Source of the DNA: Pseudomonadales bacterium | GTDB lineage: Bacteria; Pseudomonadota; Gammaproteobacteria; Pseudomonadales; Azotimanducaceae | Assembly: GCA_030749725.1 (NCBI GenBank) | Contig: JASMJM010000018.1 | Coordinates: forward strand, 1 to 52,485 | DNA: 52,485 nt | Direction: 5' to 3' | Shown: piece after piece, positions 1 to 8,661 of the stretch | Layout: each line of letters starts with the position of its first letter | How positions within the stretch are numbered: position 1 is the first letter of the stretch | The notes under the pieces: model-generated | Told to the model about the DNA's origin: nothing | Database searches by the model: none | The model's input: the letters and a program-made list of their open reading frames with translations, nothing else | Made by a program: the position numbers and the translations under genes

Positions 1-59
1 GAAATCAAAAACAAAATCCAAACACCAACCACAACAGAAATGACCTTAACTGCAACGAT

Positions 60-332
60 CTAAGCCATCAAGGGTATGGCATCAGCGCAGAAATCAGCTA
101 CCGAATAGGGGTCCTGCGGCTCTCTGATATCCACCAGGTGCTGGGGCACTCGTTGCCGTATGGCTGCGTCGGGTTTAGCGGTGCCGATATCCATACCCCG
201 ATAAACCTGCGTGGAATCGACGCTGATGATCTCGAAGGGATACTGCTCGGCTAGCTGCAGAGCGATATCCGTCTTGCCTGACGCAGTCGGTCCCATCAGG
301 AAGACGGCACCAGGTAGCTTCTGTCTATTCAC
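60..332 (-). CDS. miaA: tRNA dimethylallyltransferase MiaA, N-terminal part only
   Basis: MiaA transfers a dimethylallyl group from DMAPP to A37 of tRNAs that read UNN codons. The 90 residues seen start at a GTG and contain the P-loop GPTASGKT near residues 14-21, the [19 protein letters not shown] block and the HLVDIREP block, all typical of the MiaA N-terminus. The family is normally about 300 residues, so about two thirds is missing. The TAG at 60-62 falls where homologues have an acidic residue, and translation beyond it keeps an ungapped, degraded likeness to the MiaA sequence that leads to LLVGGTMLYF. The stop is therefore probably an error at the end of a contig rather than a true truncation. 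The gene lies 133 bp downstream of mutL, as in the widespread amiB-mutL-miaA-hfq order. Confidence 0.85.
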   Translation of the reverse strand: MNRQKLPGAVFLMGPTASGKTDIALQLAEQYPFEIISVDSTQVYRGMDIGTAKPDAAIRQRVPQHLVDIREPQDPYSVADFCADAIPLMA

Positions 333-392
333 CGCGGTTAACCAAGATCTTGTACCAGTAGGTGAGTTGGAACGGCCACTTAATGAAGCCTG

Positions 393-458
393 GTCGGGGA
401 CGCCTAGCCGGGACGCCCAGTCGGGGACGCCCAGTCAGTGACCCAGGCCAGTCCCGGA
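393..458. repeat. 14-bp tandem repeat array between mutL and miaA
   Basis: About three clear units of GTCGGGGACGCCCA (393-406, a 13-bp variant at 407-419, then 420-433) are followed by degenerate copies up to about 458. The array fills the gap between the mutL stop and the miaA start and would be transcribed with them. It belongs to the family of 14-bp arrays also seen near 14,267, 36,155, 41,757 and 46,728. Confidence 0.8.
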
Positions 459-465
459 CGAGCTC

Positions 466-2259
466 CTACTGCCCCCTCAAGAATAGGGTGTCCAACTCTG
501 CCAGACTCTGCAACGTCCAGGTGGGTCTGCCGTGATTGCACTGGCCACTTCTCTCCGTGGTTTCGACAGCTCTCAGCAGGCCATTCATCTCAGCAATGGT
601 CAAGGCCCGGTTAGCCCGCACCGAACCATGGCAAGCCATGGTCGAGAGGATTTCATCCCGGTGCTGCTCTACCCGCTCGCTGCTGCCATATTCGGCAACA
701 TCAGCCAGGACATCCCGGACAAGCTGTTCAATGTCGACGTCTTTGAGAATCGCCGGTATCTTTCGAATCGCGATGGACTCTGTGCTGATTCTCTGTAACT
801 CAAATCCCAGCGAAGTGAAGGAATCGATCTGTTGCGCTGCACAGTCCGCATCCTTCTCGCTCACCCGCATGGTGATGGGAACCAACATCGGCTGGCTTGT
901 GATGCCGTCCGCATCACAGGCTGACTTCATCCTTTCATAGGTAATCCGTTCATGGGCCGCATGCATGTCCACAATCACCAGACCCTGTTCGTTTTCAGCA
1001 AGGATGAAGGTGCCATGTAGCTGAGCGATTGCATATCCCAAAGGGGGAGTCTCGTCGCCATCACCGGCGGAAGCCTCTGCAGTTGTGTACTCGCCTGAGG
1101 GATGCAACGCGCCGTAGCTCTTTATCTGCTCCTCGATTTGGTGGCGCTCTGACTGCGTGGCAAAAGGCATGGCCGACTGTTGTGCAGTAGGCGTTGAGTT
1201 GCCACCGACAGAGTAGTGCTCATCCACCGAGATCGAAGCAATGCTGCCGGCAGGAGTGACGCCAGCCAAGGCCTGATGGATGGCACTATGGATAAAGTCA
1301 TGTACCGTGCGCTGATCTCTGAATCTTACTTCCTGCTTGGTCGGGTGTACGTTGACATCCACCTGTTGGGGGTTCATATCGAGGAACAGGGCAAAGACGG
1401 GTTGGCGACCGTGGTAGATCACGTCATGGTACGCTTGTCTGATCGCATGGGAGATGAGCTTGTCCCGTATGATTCTGCCATTGACAAAAAAATACTGATA
1501 ATCAGTCTGACTCCTTGTGAAAGACGGCATGCCGATCCAGCCACACAGACCGAGGCCGTTCCTGTCATCCTCAACGTAGATGGAGTTCTCGATGAAGGTC
1601 GCTCCAAAAACCGCGGCGACCCGTCGCTGCTGATCCTGTTTGCTCTTTGCAGCCGGATAGTTACGAACCAATTTGCCGTTATGGGTAAGGTTGAAACTCA
1701 CGTTGAAAAAGCTCAAAGAGAATTTCTTTACCACATCTTCGATACGCTGGTATTCAGTCCTTTGCGTGCGTAGGAACTTTCTCCGCCCGGGGGTATTAAA
1801 AAATAGATCGCGAACGGTAACGGTAGTGCCCATGGGCTGGGGTATTGGCGTCGCTGCAGATTTGATGGCAGCACCCTCAGCTTCGATTTTCCAGCCAACC
1901 TGCTCCTTAGCATTATCGTTAGAGCTCAAAGTCAACCGCGCTACCGAGGCCATGCTGGCCAGTGCCTCACCTCGAAAACCGAGGGTTGCGATGCTGTCCA
2001 GATCCTCGATACTGGCAATCTTACTGGTCGCATGCCGGTGCAATGTGAGGTGCAAATCCGCCTCTGAAATACCGAGACCGTTGTCCCGCACCTTAATAAG
2101 CTTGATTCCGCCGTTTTCCACGTCTATGTCGATTCGATCACTGGCTGCGTCGAGACTGTTTTCCAGCAATTCTTTTACCACTGCTGCAGGACGCTCGATC
2201 ACTTCACCGGCGGCAATCTGATTGGAAAGACGTTCACTAAGCTGTTTTATTCTGGCCAT
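466..2259 (-). CDS. mutL: DNA mismatch repair protein MutL
   Basis: MutL links MutS recognition of a mismatch to strand incision. The 597 residues contain the GHKL ATPase motifs in order: ELLEN at 30-34, DNGLGI near 58, GFRGEAL near 94 and the GTTVTVRDLFFNTPGR block. The C-terminal domain has DMHAAHERITYE at 431-442, which fits the endonuclease motif D-x-H-A-x2-E-x4-E, together with ACHGSVRA (542-549) and CNHGRP (574-579), the other metal-site motifs. This is the nicking type of MutL found in bacteria without MutH, including pseudomonads, and unlike E. coli MutL. The gene follows amiB after a gap of about 34 bp. A tandem repeat array lies just downstream of its stop. Confidence 0.97.
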   Translation of the reverse strand: MARIKQLSERLSNQIAAGEVIERPAAVVKELLENSLDAASDRIDIDVENGGIKLIKVRDNGLGISEADLHLTLHRHATSKIASIEDLDSIATLGFRGEALASMASVARLTLSSNDNAKEQVGWKIEAEGAAIKSAATPIPQPMGTTVTVRDLFFNTPGRRKFLRTQRTEYQRIEDVVKKFSLSFFNVSFNLTHNGKLVRNYPAAKSKQDQQRRVAAVFGATFIENSIYVEDDRNGLGLCGWIGMPSFTRSQTDYQYFFVNGRIIRDKLISHAIRQAYHDVIYHGRQPVFALFLDMNPQQVDVNVHPTKQEVRFRDQRTVHDFIHSAIHQALAGVTPAGSIASISVDEHYSVGGNSTPTAQQSAMPFATQSERHQIEEQIKSYGALHPSGEYTTAEASAGDGDETPPLGYAIAQLHGTFILAENEQGLVIVDMHAAHERITYERMKSACDADGITSQPMLVPITMRVSEKDADCAAQQIDSFTSLGFELQRISTESIAIRKIPAILKDVDIEQLVRDVLADVAEYGSSERVEQHRDEILSTMACHGSVRANRALTIAEMNGLLRAVETTERSGQCNHGRPTWTLQSLAELDTLFLRGQ

Positions 2260-2293
2260 GTGTGTCGGACCCAGGTTCCATCAGGAACACTTG

Positions 2294-3658
2294 TTAACTT
2301 GTCGGTATCTGCAGTACCTGTCCAATGCGGATGACATCATTTCTAAGCTGATTAATCTTACGTAATCTGTCCGCGCTGACTCTGTACTTCTGGGCGATGG
2401 CGGAAAGCGTATCACCGCGGACGATGGTGTACTTGACCACATTTGGCTGTCCGTGATTTTTCCAGGCCAGGAATGATCCGGGCGGTGAATTCTTCTCCAT
2501 ATATCTGGTAACGCCTTGGTAGATCGCCCTGGCCAGTTTTTTCTGGTGCGCCTTCGTCTTCAGCGCAGCGGCGTCTTTGGGGTTTGAAACGTAACCCGTC
2601 TCGATCAGTATCGAGGGTACATCCGGCGATTTGAGAACAGCAAATGCCGCCTGTTCTACTTCTTTCTTATGTAGCTTGGTAACCGTGCGGATTGATTTGA
2701 GGACTTCGCCTCCCACCTCCAGGGCCGCATTCAGGCTGTTAGTCATGGACATATCAAGCAACACGCCCGCTAACAGGTCATCCTTGTCGTCCAAACTGAC
2801 GCTATCGACGCCACCGATTAGGTCAGCCCGATTTTCTCGCTCCGCCAAATATTGAGCCTGTTCGCTGGTTGCGCCCTTCTGGGAGATCGCATAGACGGAA
2901 GCGCCTCTCGCCTCTGCTGTCATGAAGGCATCAGCGTGAATCGAAATAAACAGATCTGCTTTGCTGCGTCGCGCGATTCTGGTCCGCTTTCTGAGGCCCA
3001 CGTAATAGTCGTTGCTGCGAATCATCAGGGTCTTGTAGCCCGGCTCCTTTTCCAAAAGCATTTCCAGATGCCGTGCGATTGCCAGCACGATGTCTTTCTC
3101 GAATATTCTGCCTTTGCCGACCGCTCCCGGGTCGTCACCTCCATGGCCTGCATCGATCGCAATAATCACGTCTTTCATCTGACGCGAAATCCGATCGGCT
3201 TGCCGAACTGTCGTTACCAACCTGTCCGGGGCGTAAAGGTCGATCACCAATCGATCACCATATTGCAGTATCGGCTTGAGCACGAAACTTCTCGGCTTGA
3301 TCCTGGCGGTCAGATCCAATACCACGCGCAGATCCTGACGGTTCCTGACGGCGCTTCGCAGGTCTGTGACTGGCGTATCGCTGAGCTTAAGTTCACCCAG
3401 AGATGCGACCAGACGCGCGTTGCGGATGTCGATGACAAGTCGCAACGGATTATCGAGAAGGAAAACGCTGTGTTCTACGAAGCCACCCAGGTCAAAGACA
3501 AGCCGGGTTCTTTCGGGGGACTGGCGGATTCGAACACTATTGATAGAGACTTGTTGACCAGTCTCGGCAGCATCCACTGCGGTAGCAAACGGTAGATAGA
3601 TGAGAACTGATATCAGCGCTAGAAGACGGAATTGTTTGCTACCCGGTCTGTAGATCAT
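2294..3658 (-). CDS. amiB: N-acetylmuramoyl-L-alanine amidase, AMIN plus LysM type
   Basis: This is a periplasmic zinc amidase that removes stem peptides from peptidoglycan, mainly at the division septum. The 454 residues begin with a signal peptide (hydrophobic stretch about 10-30, likely cleavage near AVDA-AET). An AMIN domain follows (about 35-145), then the Amidase_3 catalytic domain (about 163-385), with IAIDAGHGG (His172), Glu187 in GRIFEKD, FISIHAD and ILIETGYVSN as zinc-site and catalytic motifs. A C-terminal LysM domain (about 410-453) has YTIVRGDTLSAIAQKY. The start codon overlaps the tsaE stop by 4 bp, so the two are translationally coupled. Activation by EnvC- or NlpD-type partners is known for the family but is not visible here. 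Confidence 0.95.
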   Translation of the reverse strand: MIYRPGSKQFRLLALISVLIYLPFATAVDAAETGQQVSINSVRIRQSPERTRLVFDLGGFVEHSVFLLDNPLRLVIDIRNARLVASLGELKLSDTPVTDLRSAVRNRQDLRVVLDLTARIKPRSFVLKPILQYGDRLVIDLYAPDRLVTTVRQADRISRQMKDVIIAIDAGHGGDDPGAVGKGRIFEKDIVLAIARHLEMLLEKEPGYKTLMIRSNDYYVGLRKRTRIARRSKADLFISIHADAFMTAEARGASVYAISQKGATSEQAQYLAERENRADLIGGVDSVSLDDKDDLLAGVLLDMSMTNSLNAALEVGGEVLKSIRTVTKLHKKEVEQAAFAVLKSPDVPSILIETGYVSNPKDAAALKTKAHQKKLARAIYQGVTRYMEKNSPPGSFLAWKNHGQPNVVKYTIVRGDTLSAIAQKYRVSADRLRKINQLRNDVIRIGQVLQIPTS

Positions 3659-4137
3659 GTATTCAGTTTGCTGCCACCCAATTTCCTGGACATTTCTTCT
3701 CCCAGAGAAGAATCACTGCGCCACGTCAGTAGACGTCCCTTGTCCGCCACCTCCAATCGTATCCACAAGTCATCTGTTGGTAGATATCCCACTCCCTTTT
3801 CCGGCCATTCTACTAAACACAAGCCGTCAATAGAAAAATAATCGTCAATTCCTACATATTCCAACTCTTCTGGATCACTCAATCGGTAAAGGTCAATGTG
3901 ATACACACGCAAGTCTCCCATCTCATAGGGCTCCACCAGGGTAAAAGTCGGACTCTTTACCGCTCCTCTATGCCCCAATCCGCGTAAGATACCCCGGCAA
4001 AGGGTCGTTTTGCCCGCGCCCAGATCGCCTTCAATATAGATGACCCCCTTTTCATGAATAGCTCTAGCCAGGTGGTGGCCACAAGCCAGGGTAGCGGCTT
4101 CATCAGGTAAGTGAATACTAGCCACCGCAACTGTCAC
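3655..4137 (-). CDS. tsaE: tRNA threonylcarbamoyladenosine biosynthesis ATPase TsaE
   Basis: TsaE is the small P-loop ATPase that works with TsaB and TsaD to transfer the threonylcarbamoyl group to A37 of tRNAs that read ANN codons. The 160 residues carry the Walker A motif GDLGAGKTT at 37-45, the SPTFTLVEPY block, the HIDLYRL block and the LVEWPEKG motif, all typical of the family, and the length is normal. It sits between nnr (27 bp upstream) and amiB (4-bp overlap downstream). This is the conserved yjeF-yjeE-amiB order. Confidence 0.96.
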   Translation of the reverse strand: MTVAVASIHLPDEAATLACGHHLARAIHEKGVIYIEGDLGAGKTTLCRGILRGLGHRGAVKSPTFTLVEPYEMGDLRVYHIDLYRLSDPEELEYVGIDDYFSIDGLCLVEWPEKGVGYLPTDDLWIRLEVADKGRLLTWRSDSSLGEEMSRKLGGSKLNT

Positions 4138-4164
4138 TCCCGCTACGCGTTGCTCGATCAGCTA

Positions 4165-5706
4165 TCAACATATGACGCCCCGGTCGCTCTCCTCAGTGTT
4201 ATGAGGGGACATCTCGTGGGAGTTGACCAGCCATTGCAGCCGGGCCATGAGATCCGTGGCCATGATTCCTCTTTCGCCATTCTCATTCGCAATCAGATCA
4301 GCCGCTCGTGAATGCAGGCAGACTCCCAGTTTTGCAGCCTGGGAGAGCGACAACCCCTGGGCGAGTAACCCACCGAAGACCCCGCTCAGCACGTCACCCA
4401 TGCCGCCAACAGCCATACCCGGGGTGCCATAGGGACACAAACTGGTTTCAGCACCCTCCCGCAACAGCGTTCCCGCTCCCTTCAGCAGCATTATGCCACC
4501 GTATTTCGCCTGCAGGGTCTCGACGGCTTGGTATCGATCACGCTGAATTTCCTCTGTTTGACAGCCGAGTAGTCGGGCGGCCTCTCCTGGGTGAGGCGTC
4601 ATGAGCCAGTTTTCCCGTTGCTCGGGTTCCCGTTTGGCGATCAGGTTCAGGGCGTCGGCATCCACAACCAGAGGCAATCCGGCGTTCAGGACCAGTTGCA
4701 GCATCTGCTCAGACCAGGCTGATCGTCCCAGACCGGGCCCCACTACGACGCAATTGAATCGATCCATCAGAGGTTCCAGTTGCTGTCTGGAATTGACGCC
4801 ATGCACCATGATTTCAGGCAGTCTGGCTATCAGGGGTGCTACGTGTTGCGGTCGCGTCACCACGCTGACCAAACCAGCACCGGTCCGCGCTGCAGCTTCT
4901 GACGCCATGGATACAGCGCCCGCCATACCATGGTCTCCGCCAATCACCAGCAGGTGCCCATGCTGTCCCTTGTGTGCATTTCGATTTCTGCGCTGTAGCT
5001 GAGCCAATTGTCCTGCCAATTGCAGCCGGTAGGCTGAAGGCTCCACCTGGCCATACACCTCGGCAGGAACCTCCAGGTCATTGAATAGCAGCAATCCTGT
5101 CATTTCAGCGCCAAAGTGAGTCAGTAATCCCTGCTTGAGACCAATGAAGGTGACGGTTGAATCGGCCCGTACACACCCTCCCAGAACAGTGCCTGTGTCA
5201 GCATTCAGCCCGGAAGGTATGTCAACCGCCAGTACACCTTTTCCAGAGCCATTGATACAGTTGATAGCAGCCTGATAATGTTCACGTATGGGGCCTGTCA
5301 AGCCGGTACCCAGGAGGGCATCTACCACCACCTCTCCCTTAATCTCAGTCTCTTCCGTGAAGCTTTCCAACGACAAGTCGAACTGAACGGCCCATTGATA
5401 GGCACGAAGGGCATCCCCTGTGAGTTTGTCCGGTGAGCTCAGCCAGATTACCTGGGTTGCCAGGCCCCTCTGCGCAGCGAGGCCTGCAATCACATAGCCA
5501 TCGCCGGCATTGTTCCCGCCGCCACAGAATAGGGTCAACTGTTGTATATCCGGCCAGCGTTCCAGCAAACGATCGAAGCAGACTCGACCTGCCCTTCTCA
5601 TCAGGGTGATTCCCGGGATGCCACAATCCTCGATGGCTAGTCGATCCAGTTCACGGACCGCGGCGGCTGTATAGAGCGGTGCCGGCAGGTTTTCTCGCTC
5701 GTTCAT
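4165..5706 (-). CDS. nnr: Bifunctional NAD(P)H-hydrate epimerase / ADP-dependent dehydratase
   Basis: This enzyme repairs hydrated NADH and NADPH. The N-terminal YjeF_N domain (about 1-215) epimerises the hydrates and contains GGGNNAGDGY at 62-71. The C-terminal ribokinase-like domain (about 230-500) dehydrates the S form with ADP and contains VVGPGLGRS, DADALNLIA, MTPHPGEAARLL and GGMGDVLSGV, the phosphate-binding GxGD region. The 513 residues match the fused form found in most bacteria. It is the first gene of the leftward operon, and a TATAAT-like -10 lies about 36 bp upstream of the start. Confidence 0.95.
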   Translation of the reverse strand: MNERENLPAPLYTAAAVRELDRLAIEDCGIPGITLMRRAGRVCFDRLLERWPDIQQLTLFCGGGNNAGDGYVIAGLAAQRGLATQVIWLSSPDKLTGDALRAYQWAVQFDLSLESFTEETEIKGEVVVDALLGTGLTGPIREHYQAAINCINGSGKGVLAVDIPSGLNADTGTVLGGCVRADSTVTFIGLKQGLLTHFGAEMTGLLLFNDLEVPAEVYGQVEPSAYRLQLAGQLAQLQRRNRNAHKGQHGHLLVIGGDHGMAGAVSMASEAAARTGAGLVSVVTRPQHVAPLIARLPEIMVHGVNSRQQLEPLMDRFNCVVVGPGLGRSAWSEQMLQLVLNAGLPLVVDADALNLIAKREPEQRENWLMTPHPGEAARLLGCQTEEIQRDRYQAVETLQAKYGGIMLLKGAGTLLREGAETSLCPYGTPGMAVGGMGDVLSGVFGGLLAQGLSLSQAAKLGVCLHSRAADLIANENGERGIMATDLMARLQWLVNSHEMSPHNTEESDRGVIC

Positions 5707-5741
5707 ATGGCGGCTGGTCAGTCCTCAAGATTTGGGTCTAG

Positions 5742-5747
5742 ATTATA
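5742..5747 (-). promoter_or_regulatory. Candidate -10 box for the nnr-tsaE-amiB-mutL-miaA operon
   Basis: The minus strand reads TATAAT here, 36 bp upstream of the nnr start. No good -35 is seen at 16-18 bp, so this rests on the -10 and its position alone. Confidence 0.35.
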
Positions 5748-5751
5748 GGAT

Positions 5752-5861
5752 ACCGAGTGGCGATAGTACGATTGCAAATGACCTGATCTGGTCCAACATC
5801 AAACTAGGAAACCGAGTGGCGATAGTAGGATTGCTAATGACCTGATCTGGTCCAACATCAA
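5752..5861. repeat. Two direct repeats of 51 bp, period 59 bp, upstream of queG
   Basis: The segment 5752-5802 recurs at 5811-5861 with only two substitutions. An 8-bp spacer separates the copies. They lie between the divergent nnr and queG genes and end 55 bp before the queG start. The copy nearest nnr abuts the candidate nnr -10 box. No gene is contained in them, so a duplicated regulatory segment is the simplest reading. Confidence 0.85.
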
Positions 5862-5916
5862 GCATGGCCCATCGATCCGTTTTAGGCTAAATTCTCCAAT
5901 CCGAAAGGAGTTTCCA

Positions 5917-7014
5917 ATGCAAGCACCCACACCAGCAGATTCCATCAACTGTGAAGCGCTTGCTGCTGATATCAAACAGTGGGGAAGCGAACTCGGCTTT
6001 CAGCACACCGGCATCAGCCGGATACACCTTGGTGACCACCCAGGTTACCTGAAAGATTGGCTGGCTAAGGGTTATCAGGGAGAGATGAATTACCTGGCCC
6101 GCAATCGCACCAAACGAAGCGACCCGGCTGAACTGATTCCCGGAACTGTCAGCATAATCACTGTCCGGATGAATTACCTGCCCAGCGACACAAAGCGATT
6201 GGCAACGCTCGCCAACCCTCGCAAAGCTTACATTTCCAGATACGCCCTGGGTCGGGATTACCACAAGCTGATGCGAAAGAGATTGGTCAAGCTGGTGCAA
6301 AGGATTGAGACAGTACTCGATCAGCCGGATTTCTCGTTCCGGGTCTTCTCCGACAGCGCCCCGGTGCTTGAGAAGGCATTGGCCCAGTCATCCGGTTCCG
6401 GATGGATCGGTAAGAACACACTGCTGATCGATCGGGAGGCGGGTTCCTGGTTCTTTCTCGGTGAAATCTACACCGATCTGAAGCTGCCTGCAGATTCAAT
6501 CAAGGCTGAGAATCACTGCGGATCTTGCCGAGCCTGCCTGGACCGATGCCCCACAGGCGCATTGATCGGACCGTATCAACTGGATGCGCGGCGGTGCATT
6601 TCCTACCTGACCATCGAACTGAAGAGCTCAATCCCGTTGCCGCTGAGACCGCTCATGGGCAATCGGATTTTTGGCTGCGATGATTGCCAGTTGACTTGCC
6701 CCTGGAATCGATTCGAGCAGAGAACGGCTGAGGGGGATTTCGAGCCCCGCCATCAACTGGACTCGAAAGACCTATGCGAACTGTTTGCCTGGACCGAGGA
6801 GCAGTACCAGACTAATACCACCGGGTCTGCAATTCGTCGCGTGGGTTATGAAGGTTGGCTACGCAATATAGCTGTGGCCCTGGGAAATGCGCCTGCTGAT
6901 CCAGCCATCGTAATGAGTCTGGCGGGCCGACTGCAGTTTCCTTCCGAAATGGTGGTGGAGCACGTCACCTGGGCGCTGGCCAGGCAGGAAAGCAAGCTGA
7001 GCAGTGGCTCTTAA
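5917..7014 (+). CDS. queG: Epoxyqueuosine reductase QueG
   Basis: QueG reduces epoxyqueuosine in tRNA to queuosine, the last step of that pathway, using cobalamin and two 4Fe-4S clusters. The 365 residues carry cluster cysteines at C201, C204, C207 and C211 (CGSCRACLDRCPTG) and a second set in RCISY and CDDCQLTCPWN (C254, C257, C261). FSDSAPVLEKALA and SGSGWIGKNTLL are family signatures of the cobalamin domain. An AGGAG lies about 8 bp before the ATG. The gene is divergent from nnr, the usual yjeS-yjeF arrangement, and convergent with orn. Confidence 0.97.
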   Translation: MQAPTPADSINCEALAADIKQWGSELGFQHTGISRIHLGDHPGYLKDWLAKGYQGEMNYLARNRTKRSDPAELIPGTVSIITVRMNYLPSDTKRLATLANPRKAYISRYALGRDYHKLMRKRLVKLVQRIETVLDQPDFSFRVFSDSAPVLEKALAQSSGSGWIGKNTLLIDREAGSWFFLGEIYTDLKLPADSIKAENHCGSCRACLDRCPTGALIGPYQLDARRCISYLTIELKSSIPLPLRPLMGNRIFGCDDCQLTCPWNRFEQRTAEGDFEPRHQLDSKDLCELFAWTEEQYQTNTTGSAIRRVGYEGWLRNIAVALGNAPADPAIVMSLAGRLQFPSEMVVEHVTWALARQESKLSSGS

Positions 7015-7031
7015 ATGGGTGGTTTTGGATG

Positions 7032-7103
7032 GAACGGATTCCTGAACGGATTCCTGAACGGATTCCCGAACGGATTCCCGAACGGATTCCCGAACGGATT
7101 CTC
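7032..7103. repeat. 12-bp tandem repeat array between queG and orn
   Basis: Six head-to-tail copies of GAACGGATTCCY occupy 7032-7103, with only C/T changes at the last positions. The array lies in the 107-bp gap between the convergent stop codons of queG (7014) and orn (7122). The unit is 12 bp, unlike the 14-bp arrays elsewhere in the window. Confidence 0.92.
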
Positions 7104-7121
7104 GACGAGGCGGCAGAGAGA

Positions 7122-7685
7122 TCAACGTTGAGCGGTATTGAAGAAATGGTCCCGGTAGTAGCGTAACTCGTCGATGGAGTCCTTTACGTCATCCAGCGCC
7201 TTGTGGTGGCTTTGTTTCTCGACACCTGCAAAAAGATCAGGCCGCCATCTGCGAATCAATTCCTTTACGGTGCTTACATCCAGATTTCTGTAGTGCACGA
7301 AACCATCCAGCTTAGGCATGAAGCGAACCATAAATCGTCTGTCCTGGCCGATGCTATTGCCACAAAGGGGCGACTTGCCTTCATCCACATGCAGACGCAA
7401 GAAATCCAATGTCTGCCGTTCCGCTTCGGATTCGGTGATCTTGCTTTCTTTTACCCGCCTCACCAGCCCGTTGGCGTTGTGGTGTTTGGTATTCCACTCA
7501 TCCATGCCGGCAAGCAACGCGTCATCCTGATGAACCGCTATTACCGGACCCTCGGCGATGATATTGAGCTCGGAATCCGTGACCACGGTGGCGATCTCCA
7601 GAATACGATCCGCCTGCGGATCCAGACCGGTCATCTCCATGTCTAGCCAGACAAGATTTTCAGAACGAGCCACTAAACCCACCAC
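7122..7685 (-). CDS. orn: Oligoribonuclease
   Basis: Orn is a 3'-to-5' exoribonuclease that degrades dinucleotides and very short RNAs, including pGpG from cyclic-di-GMP turnover. The 187 residues show the DEDDh pattern: D15 and E17 in [13 protein letters not shown], a central Asp in the block around [12 protein letters not shown], and [11 protein letters not shown] near the C-terminus, which supplies the final His and Asp. The length is normal. The neighbourhood (queG upstream in order, convergent) is that of gammaproteobacteria. The gene is relevant to the FimX-like protein at 12,160 because both act in cyclic-di-GMP biology. Confidence 0.97.
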   Translation of the reverse strand: MVGLVARSENLVWLDMEMTGLDPQADRILEIATVVTDSELNIIAEGPVIAVHQDDALLAGMDEWNTKHHNANGLVRRVKESKITESEAERQTLDFLRLHVDEGKSPLCGNSIGQDRRFMVRFMPKLDGFVHYRNLDVSTVKELIRRWRPDLFAGVEKQSHHKALDDVKDSIDELRYYRDHFFNTAQR

Positions 7686-7710
7686 AGCCGATTAAAACCT
7701 CATGCCTCAT

Positions 7711-7739
7711 AGTATATCTATTCCCCTCGGATATTACAG
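7711..7739 (-). promoter_or_regulatory. Candidate orn promoter
   Basis: On the minus strand TATACT (forward 7711-7716) lies 26 bp upstream of the orn start, with a weak CTGTAA (forward 7734-7739) 17 bp further upstream. Confidence 0.35.
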
Positions 7740-7764
7740 CCAGCCCACTGACGGAGTGTCCATC

Positions 7765-7793
7765 CTGACACCCAAGAGGTGATCAAGTACAAT
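7765..7793 (+). promoter_or_regulatory. Sigma-70-type promoter for sseA
   Basis: CTGACA (7765-7770, five of six to TTGACA) and TACAAT (7788-7793, five of six to TATAAT) are separated by exactly 17 bp. Transcription would start near 7800, which gives a leader of about 20 nt before sseA. Confidence 0.6.
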
Positions 7794-7818
7794 TCAAATC
7801 ATTCATCCGTAATCGAGT

Positions 7819-8622
7819 TTGATCGTGTTTCCCATCATCGTCGAACCTGAACAGCTGCAGAGCGAACTGTCAAACAGTCGCCTTCTGATTGTAGATCTGT
7901 GCCGGGAATCGGCCTACGCAAAGCTGCACCTGCCAGGCGCCATTCACGTCAGTCCATTGGAACTCATATGCGGCATAAAACCAGCAACCGGCAAGCTTCC
8001 TGACATCAAGCAACTGTCCGATCTCTTCTCACGCATCGGCTTGCGGGCAGACCATCACCTGGTTGCATACGACGATGAAGGGGGTGGATGGGCGGGTCGC
8101 TTTCTCTGGACTCTGGACGTGATCGACCATCCAGCACACTCCTATTTGAACGGGGGGTTGACTGCCTGGATTGCAGAAAACAGGCCCGTAGAGAGCCGTC
8201 CTAATCAGCCCGATTCCGCACCTGTGACAGTCTCGATCAACCGGCAGCCGATGGTCGATAAAGAATATCTGCTGGCTCATCTTGATGATCCCAATGTGGT
8301 GATCTGGGATGCACGTTCCGCATCCGAGTATAACGGCAGTAACATGCAGGCAGCGAGAGGCGGGCACATTCCCGGTGCGATCAATTTGGATTGGCTGGAT
8401 ACCATGGACCGGGACCGCGACCTGCGCATCCGATCGGATATGGAAGATATCCTTAGCAACCTTGGCATCAGCAGGGATAAAGAAGTGATCACCCATTGTC
8501 AGACTCACCATCGATCCAGTCTGACCTACCTGATCGGCAAGTCGCTAGGTTACAGCATCAAGGCCTATGATGGTTCGTGGTCGGAGTGGGGCAATGATCC
8601 TCACACGCCAATTGAAGCATAG
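7819..8622 (+). CDS. sseA: Thiosulfate/3-mercaptopyruvate sulfurtransferase, double rhodanese
   Basis: This protein moves a sulfane sulfur from a donor such as thiosulfate or mercaptopyruvate to cyanide or another thiol. The 267 residues form two rhodanese domains. The C-terminal one holds the catalytic loop HCQTHHRSS with Cys227. The N-terminal one has AYDDEGGGWAGR and no cysteine, as usual for the inactive domain. The start is uncertain: TTG at 7819 or GTG at 7825, both without a clear ribosome binding site and both just after the predicted promoter. It is followed by psd in the same direction after 39 bp, the same pair as in pseudomonads. Confidence 0.93.
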   Translation: MIVFPIIVEPEQLQSELSNSRLLIVDLCRESAYAKLHLPGAIHVSPLELICGIKPATGKLPDIKQLSDLFSRIGLRADHHLVAYDDEGGGWAGRFLWTLDVIDHPAHSYLNGGLTAWIAENRPVESRPNQPDSAPVTVSINRQPMVDKEYLLAHLDDPNVVIWDARSASEYNGSNMQAARGGHIPGAINLDWLDTMDRDRDLRIRSDMEDILSNLGISRDKEVITHCQTHHRSSLTYLIGKSLGYSIKAYDGSWSEWGNDPHTPIEA

Positions 8623-8661
8623 TCCCCGACCCGTGATGCGATTCCGGAGCGGCAAGAACGG

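Noticed and set aside
2852-3595. Long open frame on the plus strand opposite amiB
   Set aside because: It is fully antisense to a strongly supported gene and has no recognisable domain.
7032-7103. Possible CRISPR array
   Set aside because: Units are 12 bp and directly adjacent with no spacers; the same holds for the 14-bp arrays. No cas genes are present.
7819-8622. Loss of the catalytic cysteine in the first rhodanese domain of sseA
   Set aside because: The first domain is normally inactive in this family; the second keeps Cys227.
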